From a virus: a DNA stretch of 60,840 nt. This document shows positions 16,826 through 24,538 of the stretch, one piece after another (within the stretch, counting starts at the first letter, position 1; every line of letters starts with the position of its first letter). The notes under the pieces were generated by a model that was given only the letters and a program-made list of their open reading frames with translations, made no database searches and was not told where the DNA came from. The stretch spans positions 1 to 60,840 of IMG/VR virus record IMGVR_UViG_3300021335_001607; one strand, written 5' to 3'. Position numbers and translations under genes: made by a program.

Positions 16826-18568
16826 ATGGCAGAATCATTAATCTCCCCAGGGGTACTATCAAGAGAGCAAGATAGATCTTTTATTGCTCCTGCTCCATTA
16901 GAAGCTGGTGCAGCTTTTATAGGACCAACAGTAATCGGACCAGTTGAAGAACCTACAGTGGTTACTTCTTACGGTGACTACCAAAGTAAATTTGGTGTTA
17001 CTTTCGAATCAGGTTCAAACAAATACGAATTTCTAACATCACTAGCAGTTAAATCCTACTTTGAGCAAGGAGGTAACTCGGCACTTATTACTAGAGTAGT
17101 AAACGGTTCCTTTACTGGAGCTTCTAACTCTACTATAGCAGCAGCCGATGCCGGCGCAGCGCCGTTCTCTATCCAAACATTAGGTAAGGGAGCTATCCTT
17201 AATAACTCAACAGGAGCAGGTGATGCTGGATCACAAAATAGCGACGGGTCACTAGTTGACGGTAGCGCAGAAAATATTAGATGGGAAATCGGTAACGTTG
17301 ACGAAAAGAACGGTACATTCTCATTATTGATCAGAAGAGGTGACGATAATTTAAGTCAAAAGACAGTACTTGAATCATTCAACGACCTTAGCTTAGATCC
17401 TAACTCGGAAGGATACATTGCTAAGATTATTGGAGACCAGTACAAGTCTAAATCTACAGATGGTGGACAGACTTACATCTCTACAGTAGGATCATACGTT
17501 AACAGATCTAACTACATTAGAGTAGCTTCTGTTGACAGACAAACACTTAATTACTTAGCAAACGATGGAGTTTCAGTAAGAACAGCAGCTTATACAGGTT
17601 CTTTACCAGTTGCGTCTTCTGGATCGTTCCACGGTGCAACAGGAGACTTGTATCAATCAACTGAACCTAACAAACATTTCTCTGAAATCTCAGCTGGAAA
17701 TACTCAAGGTTTAGAGGCAAGTGACTATGCAGATGCTATTTCAATTTTAACTAACCAAGACGAATACGTTTTCAATATCGTTTCTGCTCCAGGATTAATT
17801 TATTCTTACGGAGATCACAAGACACAATTAGATGCAGTTATTTCTTTAGCATCTAGTAGAGGAGACAATATTGCAGTAGTAGATTTATCTGCTTATGGAA
17901 CTTCAGTATCTAATGCAGCAGGAAATGCAGCATCAGTTAATAGTTCTTATGCAGCTACTTACTGGCCTTGGCTGCAGATGCAATCATCTACAGGTAAATT
18001 AGAGTTCGTTCCTGCATCAGTTGTAATCCCAGGTGTATATACATTCACTGACGGAGCTGCAGCACCATGGTTTGCACCAGCTGGTTTAACTAGAGGTGGA
18101 ATATCAGATGTAATTCAAGCAGAAAGAAAATTGACTAGAGGTCAAAGAGACACTCTATATAGTGCCAATGTAAATCCAATTGCTACATTCCCAGGAAGCG
18201 GAATTTCAGTATTCGGTCAAAAGACACTACAGAAGAAGAAATCAGCATTGGATAGAGTAAATGTAAGAAGACTATTGATTGATCTTAAGAAATTCTTAGG
18301 AGACCAAGCTAAATCATTAGTATTTGAGCAGAATACTATTGCTACAAGAAACAGTTTCTTAGCAAATGTTAATCCTTACTTAGAATCAGTAGTACAAAGA
18401 CAAGGTCTTTACGCTTACAGAGTAGTAATGGATGACACAAATAACACCGCAGATGTAATTGACAGAAACCAATTGGTAGGGCAGATATTTATTCAGCCTG
18501 CAAAAACAGCCGAATTCATTACACTTGACTTCGTAATCTTACCAACAGGTGCAACATTAGGTGAATAA
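16826..18568 (+). CDS. contractile tail sheath protein (gp18-like)
   Basis: A 580-residue sheath protein whose subunits form the contracting outer tail cylinder. The start SLISPGVLSREQD, followed by GAAFIGPTVIGP, is the typical N-terminal region of phage sheaths. The C-terminal region (VRRLLIDLKKFLGDQAKS, then RVVMDDTNN and GQIFIQPAKTAEFI) is the conserved polymerisation domain shared by all contractile sheaths. The middle part is variable, as is usual. It opens the tail module, with two candidate late promoters upstream and the tube gene 38 bases downstream. Base composition and codon use are more even than in the glycan run, as expected for a highly expressed gene. Confidence 0.93.
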   Translation: MAESLISPGVLSREQDRSFIAPAPLEAGAAFIGPTVIGPVEEPTVVTSYGDYQSKFGVTFESGSNKYEFLTSLAVKSYFEQGGNSALITRVVNGSFTGASNSTIAAADAGAAPFSIQTLGKGAILNNSTGAGDAGSQNSDGSLVDGSAENIRWEIGNVDEKNGTFSLLIRRGDDNLSQKTVLESFNDLSLDPNSEGYIAKIIGDQYKSKSTDGGQTYISTVGSYVNRSNYIRVASVDRQTLNYLANDGVSVRTAAYTGSLPVASSGSFHGATGDLYQSTEPNKHFSEISAGNTQGLEASDYADAISILTNQDEYVFNIVSAPGLIYSYGDHKTQLDAVISLASSRGDNIAVVDLSAYGTSVSNAAGNAASVNSSYAATYWPWLQMQSSTGKLEFVPASVVIPGVYTFTDGAAAPWFAPAGLTRGGISDVIQAERKLTRGQRDTLYSANVNPIATFPGSGISVFGQKTLQKKKSALDRVNVRRLLIDLKKFLGDQAKSLVFEQNTIATRNSFLANVNPYLESVVQRQGLYAYRVVMDDTNNTADVIDRNQLVGQIFIQPAKTAEFITLDFVILPTGATLGE

Positions 18569-18581
18569 TTTTAAAAGTTGA

Positions 18582-18592
18582 ATATTTATAAT
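18582..18592 (+). promoter_or_regulatory. late-type motif ATATTTATAAT before tail tube gene
   Basis: Lies in the 38-base gap between sheath and tube genes, 14 bases before the tube ATG. A transcript starting just after it would have a very short leader. Confidence 0.45.
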
Positions 18593-18606
18593 AAAGATAA
18601 CACAAA

Positions 18607-19092
18607 ATGGCAGTATTAGATCCTAACGAAATAATGTTCAGAGCTTTCGAACCGAAAGTGCAAAACAGATTTATCATGTATATTGATGCAATTCCATCTT
18701 TCATGATAAAAAATGTCAAAGCTCCTACGTTTACAGATAACGTAGTAAAGCTAGACCATATTAACTCATATAGAAAAATCCGTGGAAAGAGAGAATGGGC
18801 AGAAATGACTATGACTCTATACGATCCGATTACTCCAAGTGGAGCACAAGCCGTAATGGAATGGGCAAGACTAGGATACGAATCAGTAACTGGTAGAGCT
18901 GGATACTCAGATTTCTACAAAAAAGATTTAACTCTTAACGTATTAGGTCCTGTAGGGGACGTAATTGGAGAGTGGATCATTAAAGGTGCATTCGTTACAA
19001 ATGGAGACTTTGGTCAGTTTGACTGGTCTTCTGATGCAGTAGTTGATTTAGGAATTACAATCAACATGGATTACTGTATATTGAATTACTAG
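18607..19092 (+). CDS. tail tube protein (gp19-like)
   Basis: A 161-residue protein directly after the sheath gene, the standard order in contractile phages. Its subunits stack into the inner tube that conducts DNA. Size matches T4 gp19 (163). The beginning (MFRAFEPKVQNRFIMYIDAIP), the KLDHINSYRKIRGKREWAEM segment and the end (DLGITINMDYCILNY) have the pattern of the T4-type tube family, including the long beta-hairpin region. A strong terminator follows the stop codon, and a candidate late motif precedes the start. Confidence 0.9.
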   Translation: MAVLDPNEIMFRAFEPKVQNRFIMYIDAIPSFMIKNVKAPTFTDNVVKLDHINSYRKIRGKREWAEMTMTLYDPITPSGAQAVMEWARLGYESVTGRAGYSDFYKKDLTLNVLGPVGDVIGEWIIKGAFVTNGDFGQFDWSSDAVVDLGITINMDYCILNY

Positions 19093-19118
19093 GATTAAGA
19101 TACTTTATTATATATTAA

Positions 19119-19147
19119 GAAGCCCCCTTGTGGGGCTTTTTTTTTAT
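19119..19147 (+). terminator. rho-independent terminator after tail tube gene
   Basis: A GC-rich hairpin with an AAGCCCC arm, a short TTG-containing loop and a GGGGCTT arm, followed by nine or more Ts. It is the clearest intrinsic terminator in the window, 27 bases after the tube stop codon. It separates sheath/tube transcripts from the next unit, which has its own host-type promoter. Confidence 0.9.
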
Positions 19148-19153
19148 ATTTAG

Positions 19154-19183
19154 TTGGTTCTAAAATATAAAGTTCTTATATTT
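19154..19183 (+). promoter_or_regulatory. host-type promoter (TTG-N20-TATATTT)
   Basis: TTG at 19154-19156 and TATATTT at 19177-19183, with TTCT just before the second box. It lies between the terminator and the gp26-like gene (ATG 19216). This is one of eleven matching sites with near-constant spacing, resembling the Bacteroidota -33 TTG / -7 TAnnTTTG promoter. Confidence 0.7.
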
Positions 19184-19215
19184 ATATATAAACTAGTTTT
19201 AATTATTAATAATTT

Positions 19216-19980
19216 ATGGAAAATCAAGCAAATAAGGCAGAAAAGCCTAAGTTTCAAATCCCTACCGAACAGGTAGACCTTCCATCTAAAGGTAAATTAT
19301 ACCCATCCGATCACCCTCTGGCCAGTGGTAAAGTCGAAATGAAGTATATGACAGCCAAAGAGGAAGACATTCTAACGAATCAAAATTATATCGAAAAAGG
19401 TGTAGTTATTGATAAGTTATTACAATCACTAATCGTATCCGATTTTAACTACAACGATCTACTTATTGGAGACAAAAATGCAATTATGGTTGCAGCACGT
19501 ATCTTATCATACGGTAAAGACTACGATATCCAGTATAACGGTAAAGAGATTACTGTAGATTTGACTGAAATCAAAGATAAAGAGTTAGATTTAGATAGTC
19601 TTGAACAAGGACAAAGAGAGTTTACTTTTGCTCTACCGAAAAGTGGTAATGAAGTAACTTTTAAATTACTTACTCATGGAGATGATAAAAACATTGACAG
19701 AGAAGTAGAAGGTTTAAAGAAAATCAATAGAGAGAGTAGCGCTTCCCTATCAACTAGGATGAAATATATAATTACATCAGTAAATGGAGATAGAGAGACA
19801 GCAACTATTAGACAGTTTGTAGATCAAGGTCTTCTTGCTCAAGATGCAAGAGCATTGAGAGAAGAATACGCTAGAGTACAACCAGATGTTGAATTTAAAG
19901 TCTATCATGTGGACGAAGACGGTGTTGGGGAGGACATCGACGTCCCGGTGACGATCAACTTTTTTTGGCCTGACGCCTGA
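19216..19980 (+). CDS. gp26-like baseplate/tail assembly protein (probable tail assembly chaperone, short form)
   Basis: A 254-residue protein. The pattern EQVDLPSKGKLYP, then MKYMTAKEEDILT and a C-terminus of INFFWPDA, is that of the T4 gp26-type baseplate family of marine phages. It sits between the tail tube and the tape measure genes, exactly where lambda-, P2- and Mu-type phages keep their tail assembly chaperone pair. The stop at 19978 follows closely on a run of seven Ts (19960-19966), and an open frame without any start codon continues in the +1 frame to 20230. I infer a short (this) and a frameshifted long product, as in other tail assembly chaperones. The family name is fairly sure; the chaperone role is inference from position. 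Confidence 0.75.
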   Translation: MENQANKAEKPKFQIPTEQVDLPSKGKLYPSDHPLASGKVEMKYMTAKEEDILTNQNYIEKGVVIDKLLQSLIVSDFNYNDLLIGDKNAIMVAARILSYGKDYDIQYNGKEITVDLTEIKDKELDLDSLEQGQREFTFALPKSGNEVTFKLLTHGDDKNIDREVEGLKKINRESSASLSTRMKYIITSVNGDRETATIRQFVDQGLLAQDARALREEYARVQPDVEFKVYHVDEDGVGEDIDVPVTINFFWPDA

Positions 19981-20230
19981 GGCAGCAGCTCAAACAAGAG
20001 CTAGCTTATTTCGGCAAATACACGAGATAGTATTTCATGGTAAAGGTGGCTATGACTGGCATACTGTGTATAACATGCCGATATGGTTAAGAAGATTAAC
20101 TTTTAATTATATAAACGAATGGTATAAAGAGCAAAATGAACAAAGTGAAGATGCTCAACCATCATCGAAAGACAATAGACCAAAAGGACCGGATATTTCT
20201 CCGTCCTATAGTACAAAGGCTTCTAAATAA
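19952..20230 (+). CDS. +1-frame extension of the gp26-like gene (probable programmed frameshift product)
   Basis: An open stretch of 92 codons in the +1 frame. The frame is closed by TGA at 19949-19951 and has no ATG, GTG or TTG until an internal Met near 20075, so it cannot easily start by itself. It reads GLTPEAAAQTRASLFRQIHE, then IVFHGKGGYDWHTVYNMPIW, clearly a protein-coding sequence. The two frames coexist only between 19952 and 19980, which includes the T7 run at 19960-19966. A tRNA-Phe slip from TTT to TTT by +1 (or -2) there joins INFF to GLTPE. A perfect 5-base-pair hairpin (AGCTC/GAGCT, 19987-20002) lies just downstream. Alternatives are a sequencing error in the T-run or a start at a rare codon such as CTG 19970. 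Confidence 0.7.
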   Translation, partial: RSTFFGLTPEAAAQTRASLFRQIHEIVFHGKGGYDWHTVYNMPIWLRRLTFNYINEWYKEQNEQSEDAQPSSKDNRPKGPDISPSYSTKASK

Positions 20231-20242
20231 TAGAGGCCTTTG
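20214..20242 (+). terminator. long hairpin at end of frameshift gene, possible terminator or processing site
   Basis: An 11-base-pair stem (CAAAGGCTTCT with AGAGGCCTTTG, one G-T wobble) with a 7-base AT loop. It spans the last codons and stop of the frameshifted frame. It is not followed by a clean T-run, so it may slow transcription or protect the RNA end rather than terminate. The candidate late promoter of the tape measure gene begins at the next base. Confidence 0.5.
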
Positions 20243-20252
20243 CTATTTATAA
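20243..20252 (+). promoter_or_regulatory. late-type motif CTATTTATAA before tape measure gene
   Basis: Directly follows the hairpin at 20214-20242 and ends 15 bases before the tape measure ATG. Same core as the copies before the sheath and tube genes. Confidence 0.45.
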
Positions 20253-20267
20253 GAAACTCATAAGTAA

Positions 20268-23200
20268 ATGGCTACGACCCAAAACGATCCTAACAAAGGA
20301 GCATCTTTTGATAGAGCAGAAGAACTAAAACAAGCTAATCTAGAAGGAGCTAAGTTCAAAGCTACTATGGAGGGTCTGAATGCCGTATTCAAAGACCTTA
20401 AAAAATCCTCAGGCACAGCACTCAAACAAGATACAGAGTTGCTAGGTCAGCTTAGTTCTCTAGGGAAAGGATATTCAAAAGCGATGAAATTGGCAGATGG
20501 TTTAAAAGGTATAAACCTTTCTGACCTAAAAACTGCTAAACAGCGTACCGAATTTCAGAAAAAACTTCAACAGGCACAAGGAGATCAAGCGCGGGTTGTT
20601 GCCGATATTGCAATGCTTGAAGAAACTGTTGTAGACAAAAAGTCAGAACAAGCAATCGTTACAAGTAAAGTTCAAAAACTAAACAAACTTGTAGAGGAAA
20701 CAGATCTAAGAAGAGAGAATGCCAATAGAACTCTCAATATTCAAAAAGAAGCAGAAGTAGAACTCTATAATGCAATTGAGAAAAAACAAAAAGAAGCAAA
20801 TAAGTTATCTGGAGACGCTAAAGTTTTAGCAGACAAAGAAATCGCAGACATGTTTGTGTCTTTAGAGCAACGTACTAATATGGTTGCCCAAGCACAATCT
20901 AGTTTTGACCTTCAAAACGGAAGAGTAGATAAACTAAATGCTGAATTACTATTAAATGAAGACTTAGAGAAAACTCTAAAAAGACAAATTGAAGCATCTG
21001 AAGGAGCTTTAAAAACTGCTACTGATTATCTAGAAACTATAGACCAAACTATAATAGCCGCAGATGGAGTTTCTAAAGCCATAGATGAAGTAGCAAATGC
21101 TACTCCTAGACTTATAACAGCATTTGAGGACTTTGCTAAAATAACAAGTGCTATACCATTTGTTGGAGAAGTAGTAAACCAGATTGCTGGAGATATAGGT
21201 AAATCTGCACAAATGTTTAAAGACGCCAAAGCAGCAGGTGTAAGTACATTTAAAGCGTGGACTACAGCAGGAGCTGGATTCATGAAGTTGGGATTCTTTG
21301 CAGCTCTTACCGCATTCATAGGTAAAGTAATAGAAGGCGCAAAGATTGGTTCTGAAGCAATGAAAACTCTTAATAAGAGTGTTGCCGGTACTTCAATGAA
21401 TATGTCGGCACAGATGAGTAGAGTAAGTGCTGCCGCTGGTAAATTTACAGTACCTCTCAATGAAGCAGCCGCAACTATAGCAGGACTAAATGAGTCTCTT
21501 GGTATGTCTTTAGACTTTACCAGTGAAACTACAGAACAAGCTATTAAGTTAGCAAATAAATACGGAGTATCTGTTGATGCCGTAGCTCATATAGTTAAAA
21601 ATTCAGCAGCTAATAAAAAGACAATGACTGAGACTGTTGATGCAGTCACAGCAGGAGTAGCTAGGTTTAATGAGATGAATAACGTCTCTATTAGTACTAA
21701 AGCTATTTTCGAAGATATAGGTAAAGCCTCTGCCACAACTTTAAGAGGTATAGGGAAACAACCTGGAGCATTAGCAGCAGCAGCTGCATCAGCAAGGTCT
21801 CTGGGGATGTCTATGGAAGATATTCGATCTGCAGCTGAACAGACAACAGACTTCCAGAAAAGTTTAACTGATGAAATGACTACTGAGATGATGCTCGGTA
21901 AACAGTTAAACTTAAATAAATTAAGAGAAGCAGCTTTAACAGGAGACGTTACGACACAAGCCGAAGAAATGAAAAGGCTTGTTATGGAAAACCAAGGAAG
22001 AATTGGTAATAACGTTAAACTTCAAGAACAGTTTGCCGCTACATTAGGTATCTCAAGAGATCAATATAACGATATGTTGAAAACTCAAGATGCTATGTCT
22101 GTACTTACAGGCAAATCTGGAGCTGCCCAAGAAGAAAATGATAAAAATAGAAAAAAATCTAATGCTGAAATAGCAGAATCAGTTGAACGAAGTGTTGGTA
22201 AGTTAACATCTTTAGCAGATAAATTAGATAAGATGCAAGAAGGTATGGCTACAGGAGCTAAAGGATTCTTTGATGATATCATGGCAGGATTCGAGGGACT
22301 TATAACTGATGGCAAATTCAACTGGAGTGTCCTTTGGGACGGTATGAAAAATGCTTTTGATGTAACTATTACAAGTATAAAAGAAGGAGTCAAAAATTTA
22401 TTTAGTGGAGATTTTTCTGGGACAGATTTAGGTAAGATGTTAGGAGCTGCTACAATCGCTACAGGAGCAGGGTATATAGGGTTCAAAATGCTCAACAAAG
22501 CAGGAGATATGTTCGGGTTAAGTAAACTCTTTGGTAAGAACAGACCCAAGGGTAACGCAATGGATCCAATACACACCGTTGGAGGCGGAACAGGAAATAT
22601 AGTTGATTCCCTAACTAAAAATCTTAGACCTAGGAACGTAAAAGGAATGAATCTTGTAAAAAGATTTTCTAATATTTTTGGAGGTAAAAAGACTATAGTA
22701 GGTAAACAATTACGTAACCTTGCAGCTATGTTCGGTAAACGTAGTAGTATGTTTAAGCAGGTATTCAATGGAATGTCTAAAACTTTTACCTCAGGAGGCC
22801 CTAAAATACTTTCTGGTATATCTAATATATTTAAAGGAGGAGGACCCAAAATAATTTCTGGACTAACTAACACTCTAGGTAAAATAGGACCTGGTCTATC
22901 AAAAATGGCAGGACCGTTACTAGGAAAAGTACTTGCACCATTAGAAATAGCAATGGGTGCTTTTAAAGGTGTTAACCAGGTAAAAGATTTAACAGCAGAA
23001 CAAAAGAAAGAACAAGGTATCCGAGAGGATATGGGTACTGTAGAAGCTGGAGTACTTGGTGCTTTAACCGGTAATGCTAATAAAGGATCTGCTATAAGTG
23101 AATTTGTGGGTATTGAAAAAGGTAGTGCTGGAGACGAAGCAATGGGTATCGCCGCATCTGGTGCTAGAGGAGCTATGGTAGGTGCTGCGATTGGATCTAT

Positions 23201-24305
23201 TATACCCGGCGTAGGAACAGCGATTGGAGGAGCAGTAGGAGGAGCAGTAGGAATAGTAGCAGAAGGATTTAAAGTATTCTCAGATCCTAACTCTAAACTA
23301 AGACAAGGTATTTCCGAATTTGCTTCAAATACTTGGGATAAAGCTAAGGAAATAGGAAGTAAGGTAAAAGAGACTGCTTTGATGGTAGGTGGTAGGATTA
23401 AAGACTTTGCCAAAGGCGTTAGAGATAAAGCACTTGAAGTAGGAGGTCGAATCAAAGACTTTGCATTAGGAGTAAAAGATAAAGCACTTGAAGTAGGAGG
23501 TCGAATCAAAGACTTTGCAGTCGGAGTAAAAGATAAAGCATTAGCATTTGCATCATCAGTAGGAGAAGGTATATCTAACTTTGCATCTACCGCAAAAGAT
23601 AAAGCAATAGCTTTTGCATCTTCTGTAGGAGAAGGTATATCTAATTTTGCTGCAACGGCAGGTGATAAAATATCTGGATTTGCCTCATCAGTTGGAGCCG
23701 GTATTATGTCTTTTGCTAATACAGCTAGAGATAAAGCTAAAGCATTTGCAGGAGCTGTAGGTGAAAAAATTGGTAATATAAGAGGTAAGATTGCAGATTT
23801 CTTAGACGCTAACGATGGGTTAGTAGGAGGAATAAAAGCAGCCGCTATGGGATTAGCAAGCAAGGCTAAAGACTGGTTTGGAAGTAAAGTACAAGGACTT
23901 AAAGATTGGTGGAATGGAGATAAAGCTAAATCAGCTACACCAGAAATAAAACAAGAAGAAATTAAAAAGGTTACTACACCGTTAATGCAAATGTCTAAAG
24001 ATCAAGCTAAGACATTTACTACTGCTATTAACACTGCACTTTCTAAAGGGGCAGACACAACTGTTAAAGCTATGGATAACTTAGGTGATACATTAGAAGA
24101 TCCTTTAATGTTAGGAGCTAAAGCAGCTAATACTCAACTTCAAGAACTTAGAAAATTAAAAGAAGATGGGGATAAACAACATAGAGCTGAACTAATAGAG
24201 CTTCGAAATCAAACAGCATTACTATTTGACTATATTCAGAAACCTACTAAACAAGTAGTAAAAATGAATACATTTAGAGTAGGACAGTCATTAACTAGAG
24301 CATAA
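20268..24305 (+). CDS. tail tape measure protein
   Basis: A 1345-residue protein, the longest in the window, directly after the tail assembly chaperone-like pair. Tape measure proteins set tail length and are ejected ahead of the DNA. Residues about 90-270 are a long Lys/Glu/Gln-rich coiled coil. Residues about 330-355 (TTAGAGFMKLGFFAALTAF) and the Gly/Ala-rich stretch near 965-1005 are hydrophobic and could insert into the host membrane. Residues about 1040-1170 are amphipathic tandem repeats (annotated separately). Ala/Gly/Lys richness and size are typical. At about 0.15 nm per residue, the tail would be roughly 200 nm by the usual rule, an inference only. Confidence 0.9.
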   Translation: MATTQNDPNKGASFDRAEELKQANLEGAKFKATMEGLNAVFKDLKKSSGTALKQDTELLGQLSSLGKGYSKAMKLADGLKGINLSDLKTAKQRTEFQKKLQQAQGDQARVVADIAMLEETVVDKKSEQAIVTSKVQKLNKLVEETDLRRENANRTLNIQKEAEVELYNAIEKKQKEANKLSGDAKVLADKEIADMFVSLEQRTNMVAQAQSSFDLQNGRVDKLNAELLLNEDLEKTLKRQIEASEGALKTATDYLETIDQTIIAADGVSKAIDEVANATPRLITAFEDFAKITSAIPFVGEVVNQIAGDIGKSAQMFKDAKAAGVSTFKAWTTAGAGFMKLGFFAALTAFIGKVIEGAKIGSEAMKTLNKSVAGTSMNMSAQMSRVSAAAGKFTVPLNEAAATIAGLNESLGMSLDFTSETTEQAIKLANKYGVSVDAVAHIVKNSAANKKTMTETVDAVTAGVARFNEMNNVSISTKAIFEDIGKASATTLRGIGKQPGALAAAAASARSLGMSMEDIRSAAEQTTDFQKSLTDEMTTEMMLGKQLNLNKLREAALTGDVTTQAEEMKRLVMENQGRIGNNVKLQEQFAATLGISRDQYNDMLKTQDAMSVLTGKSGAAQEENDKNRKKSNAEIAESVERSVGKLTSLADKLDKMQEGMATGAKGFFDDIMAGFEGLITDGKFNWSVLWDGMKNAFDVTITSIKEGVKNLFSGDFSGTDLGKMLGAATIATGAGYIGFKMLNKAGDMFGLSKLFGKNRPKGNAMDPIHTVGGGTGNIVDSLTKNLRPRNVKGMNLVKRFSNIFGGKKTIVGKQLRNLAAMFGKRSSMFKQVFNGMSKTFTSGGPKILSGISNIFKGGGPKIISGLTNTLGKIGPGLSKMAGPLLGKVLAPLEIAMGAFKGVNQVKDLTAEQKKEQGIREDMGTVEAGVLGALTGNANKGSAISEFVGIEKGSAGDEAMGIAASGARGAMVGAAIGSIIPGVGTAIGGAVGGAVGIVAEGFKVFSDPNSKLRQGISEFASNTWDKAKEIGSKVKETALMVGGRIKDFAKGVRDKALEVGGRIKDFALGVKDKALEVGGRIKDFAVGVKDKALAFASSVGEGISNFASTAKDKAIAFASSVGEGISNFAATAGDKISGFASSVGAGIMSFANTARDKAKAFAGAVGEKIGNIRGKIADFLDANDGLVGGIKAAAMGLASKAKDWFGSKVQGLKDWWNGDKAKSATPEIKQEEIKKVTTPLMQMSKDQAKTFTTAINTALSKGADTTVKAMDNLGDTLEDPLMLGAKAANTQLQELRKLKEDGDKQHRAELIELRNQTALLFDYIQKPTKQVVKMNTFRVGQSLTRA
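23385..23790 (+). repeat. tandem amphipathic repeats in tape measure gene
   Basis: The protein repeats as units of about 18 residues (VGGRIKDFAKGVRDKALE, near-identical copies) and then 22 residues (FASSVGEGISNFASTAKDKA and variants). At the DNA level, 42 bases starting at 23424 recur exactly at 23478, 54 bases on. The 11/22-residue amphipathic pattern, with Lys/Asp pairs and Phe/Val faces, resembles LEA or apolipoprotein-type helices that lie on membranes. Exact DNA identity suggests recent unit duplication, a known way to change tape measure length. Confidence 0.8.
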
Positions 24306-24306
24306 A

Positions 24307-24317
24307 CTATTTATAAG
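24307..24317 (+). promoter_or_regulatory. late-type motif CTATTTATAAG before baseplate genes
   Basis: Begins just after the tape measure stop codon and ends 27 bases before the next ATG, in the same arrangement as the proximal sheath copy. It would serve the baseplate run from 24345 to 28832. Confidence 0.5.
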
Positions 24318-24344
24318 TATATTAACAATTTAAATTAAACAATT

Positions 24345-24533
24345 ATGGCACTTATTGATTCATTAACATCAACAACATTAGGATTAGGAGGAGCACAACC
24401 ACCATTGAGAGATGGAGCATCTGCTGATACTACTAAAACACACGTTGACGGAGGGAATATCAATGCTGGAGCTTCTGCTATCGATTTAGATGGAGCAACA
24501 CCAGCTAAGTATTTGGATAATCCTCCAACTTAA
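24345..24533 (+). CDS. small virion-associated hypothetical protein
   Basis: A 62-residue protein, Gly/Ala/Asp/Thr-rich, with a start reading LIDSLTSTTLGLGGAQPP. No catalytic motif is visible. It lies between tape measure and baseplate genes, 5 bases before the next start, and has a candidate late promoter, so a small tail or baseplate component is likely. Similar short proteins with a GLGG(A/Q)xPP segment occur at this position in related marine myoviruses as far as I recall, without assigned function. Confidence 0.6.
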   Translation: MALIDSLTSTTLGLGGAQPPLRDGASADTTKTHVDGGNINAGASAIDLDGATPAKYLDNPPT

Positions 24534-24538
24534 TAACT

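Noticed and set aside
21026-21460. 144-codon minus-strand open frame
   Set aside because: Antisense to the tape measure coiled coil and hydrophobic region; no conserved motif, no start context.
22085-23863. 592-codon open frame on the minus strand
   Set aside because: It lies entirely antisense to the tape measure gene, is an Ala/Pro/Leu/Ser-rich low-complexity mirror of its Gly/Lys-rich repeats, and has no leader or promoter pattern. All other supported genes are on the + strand.
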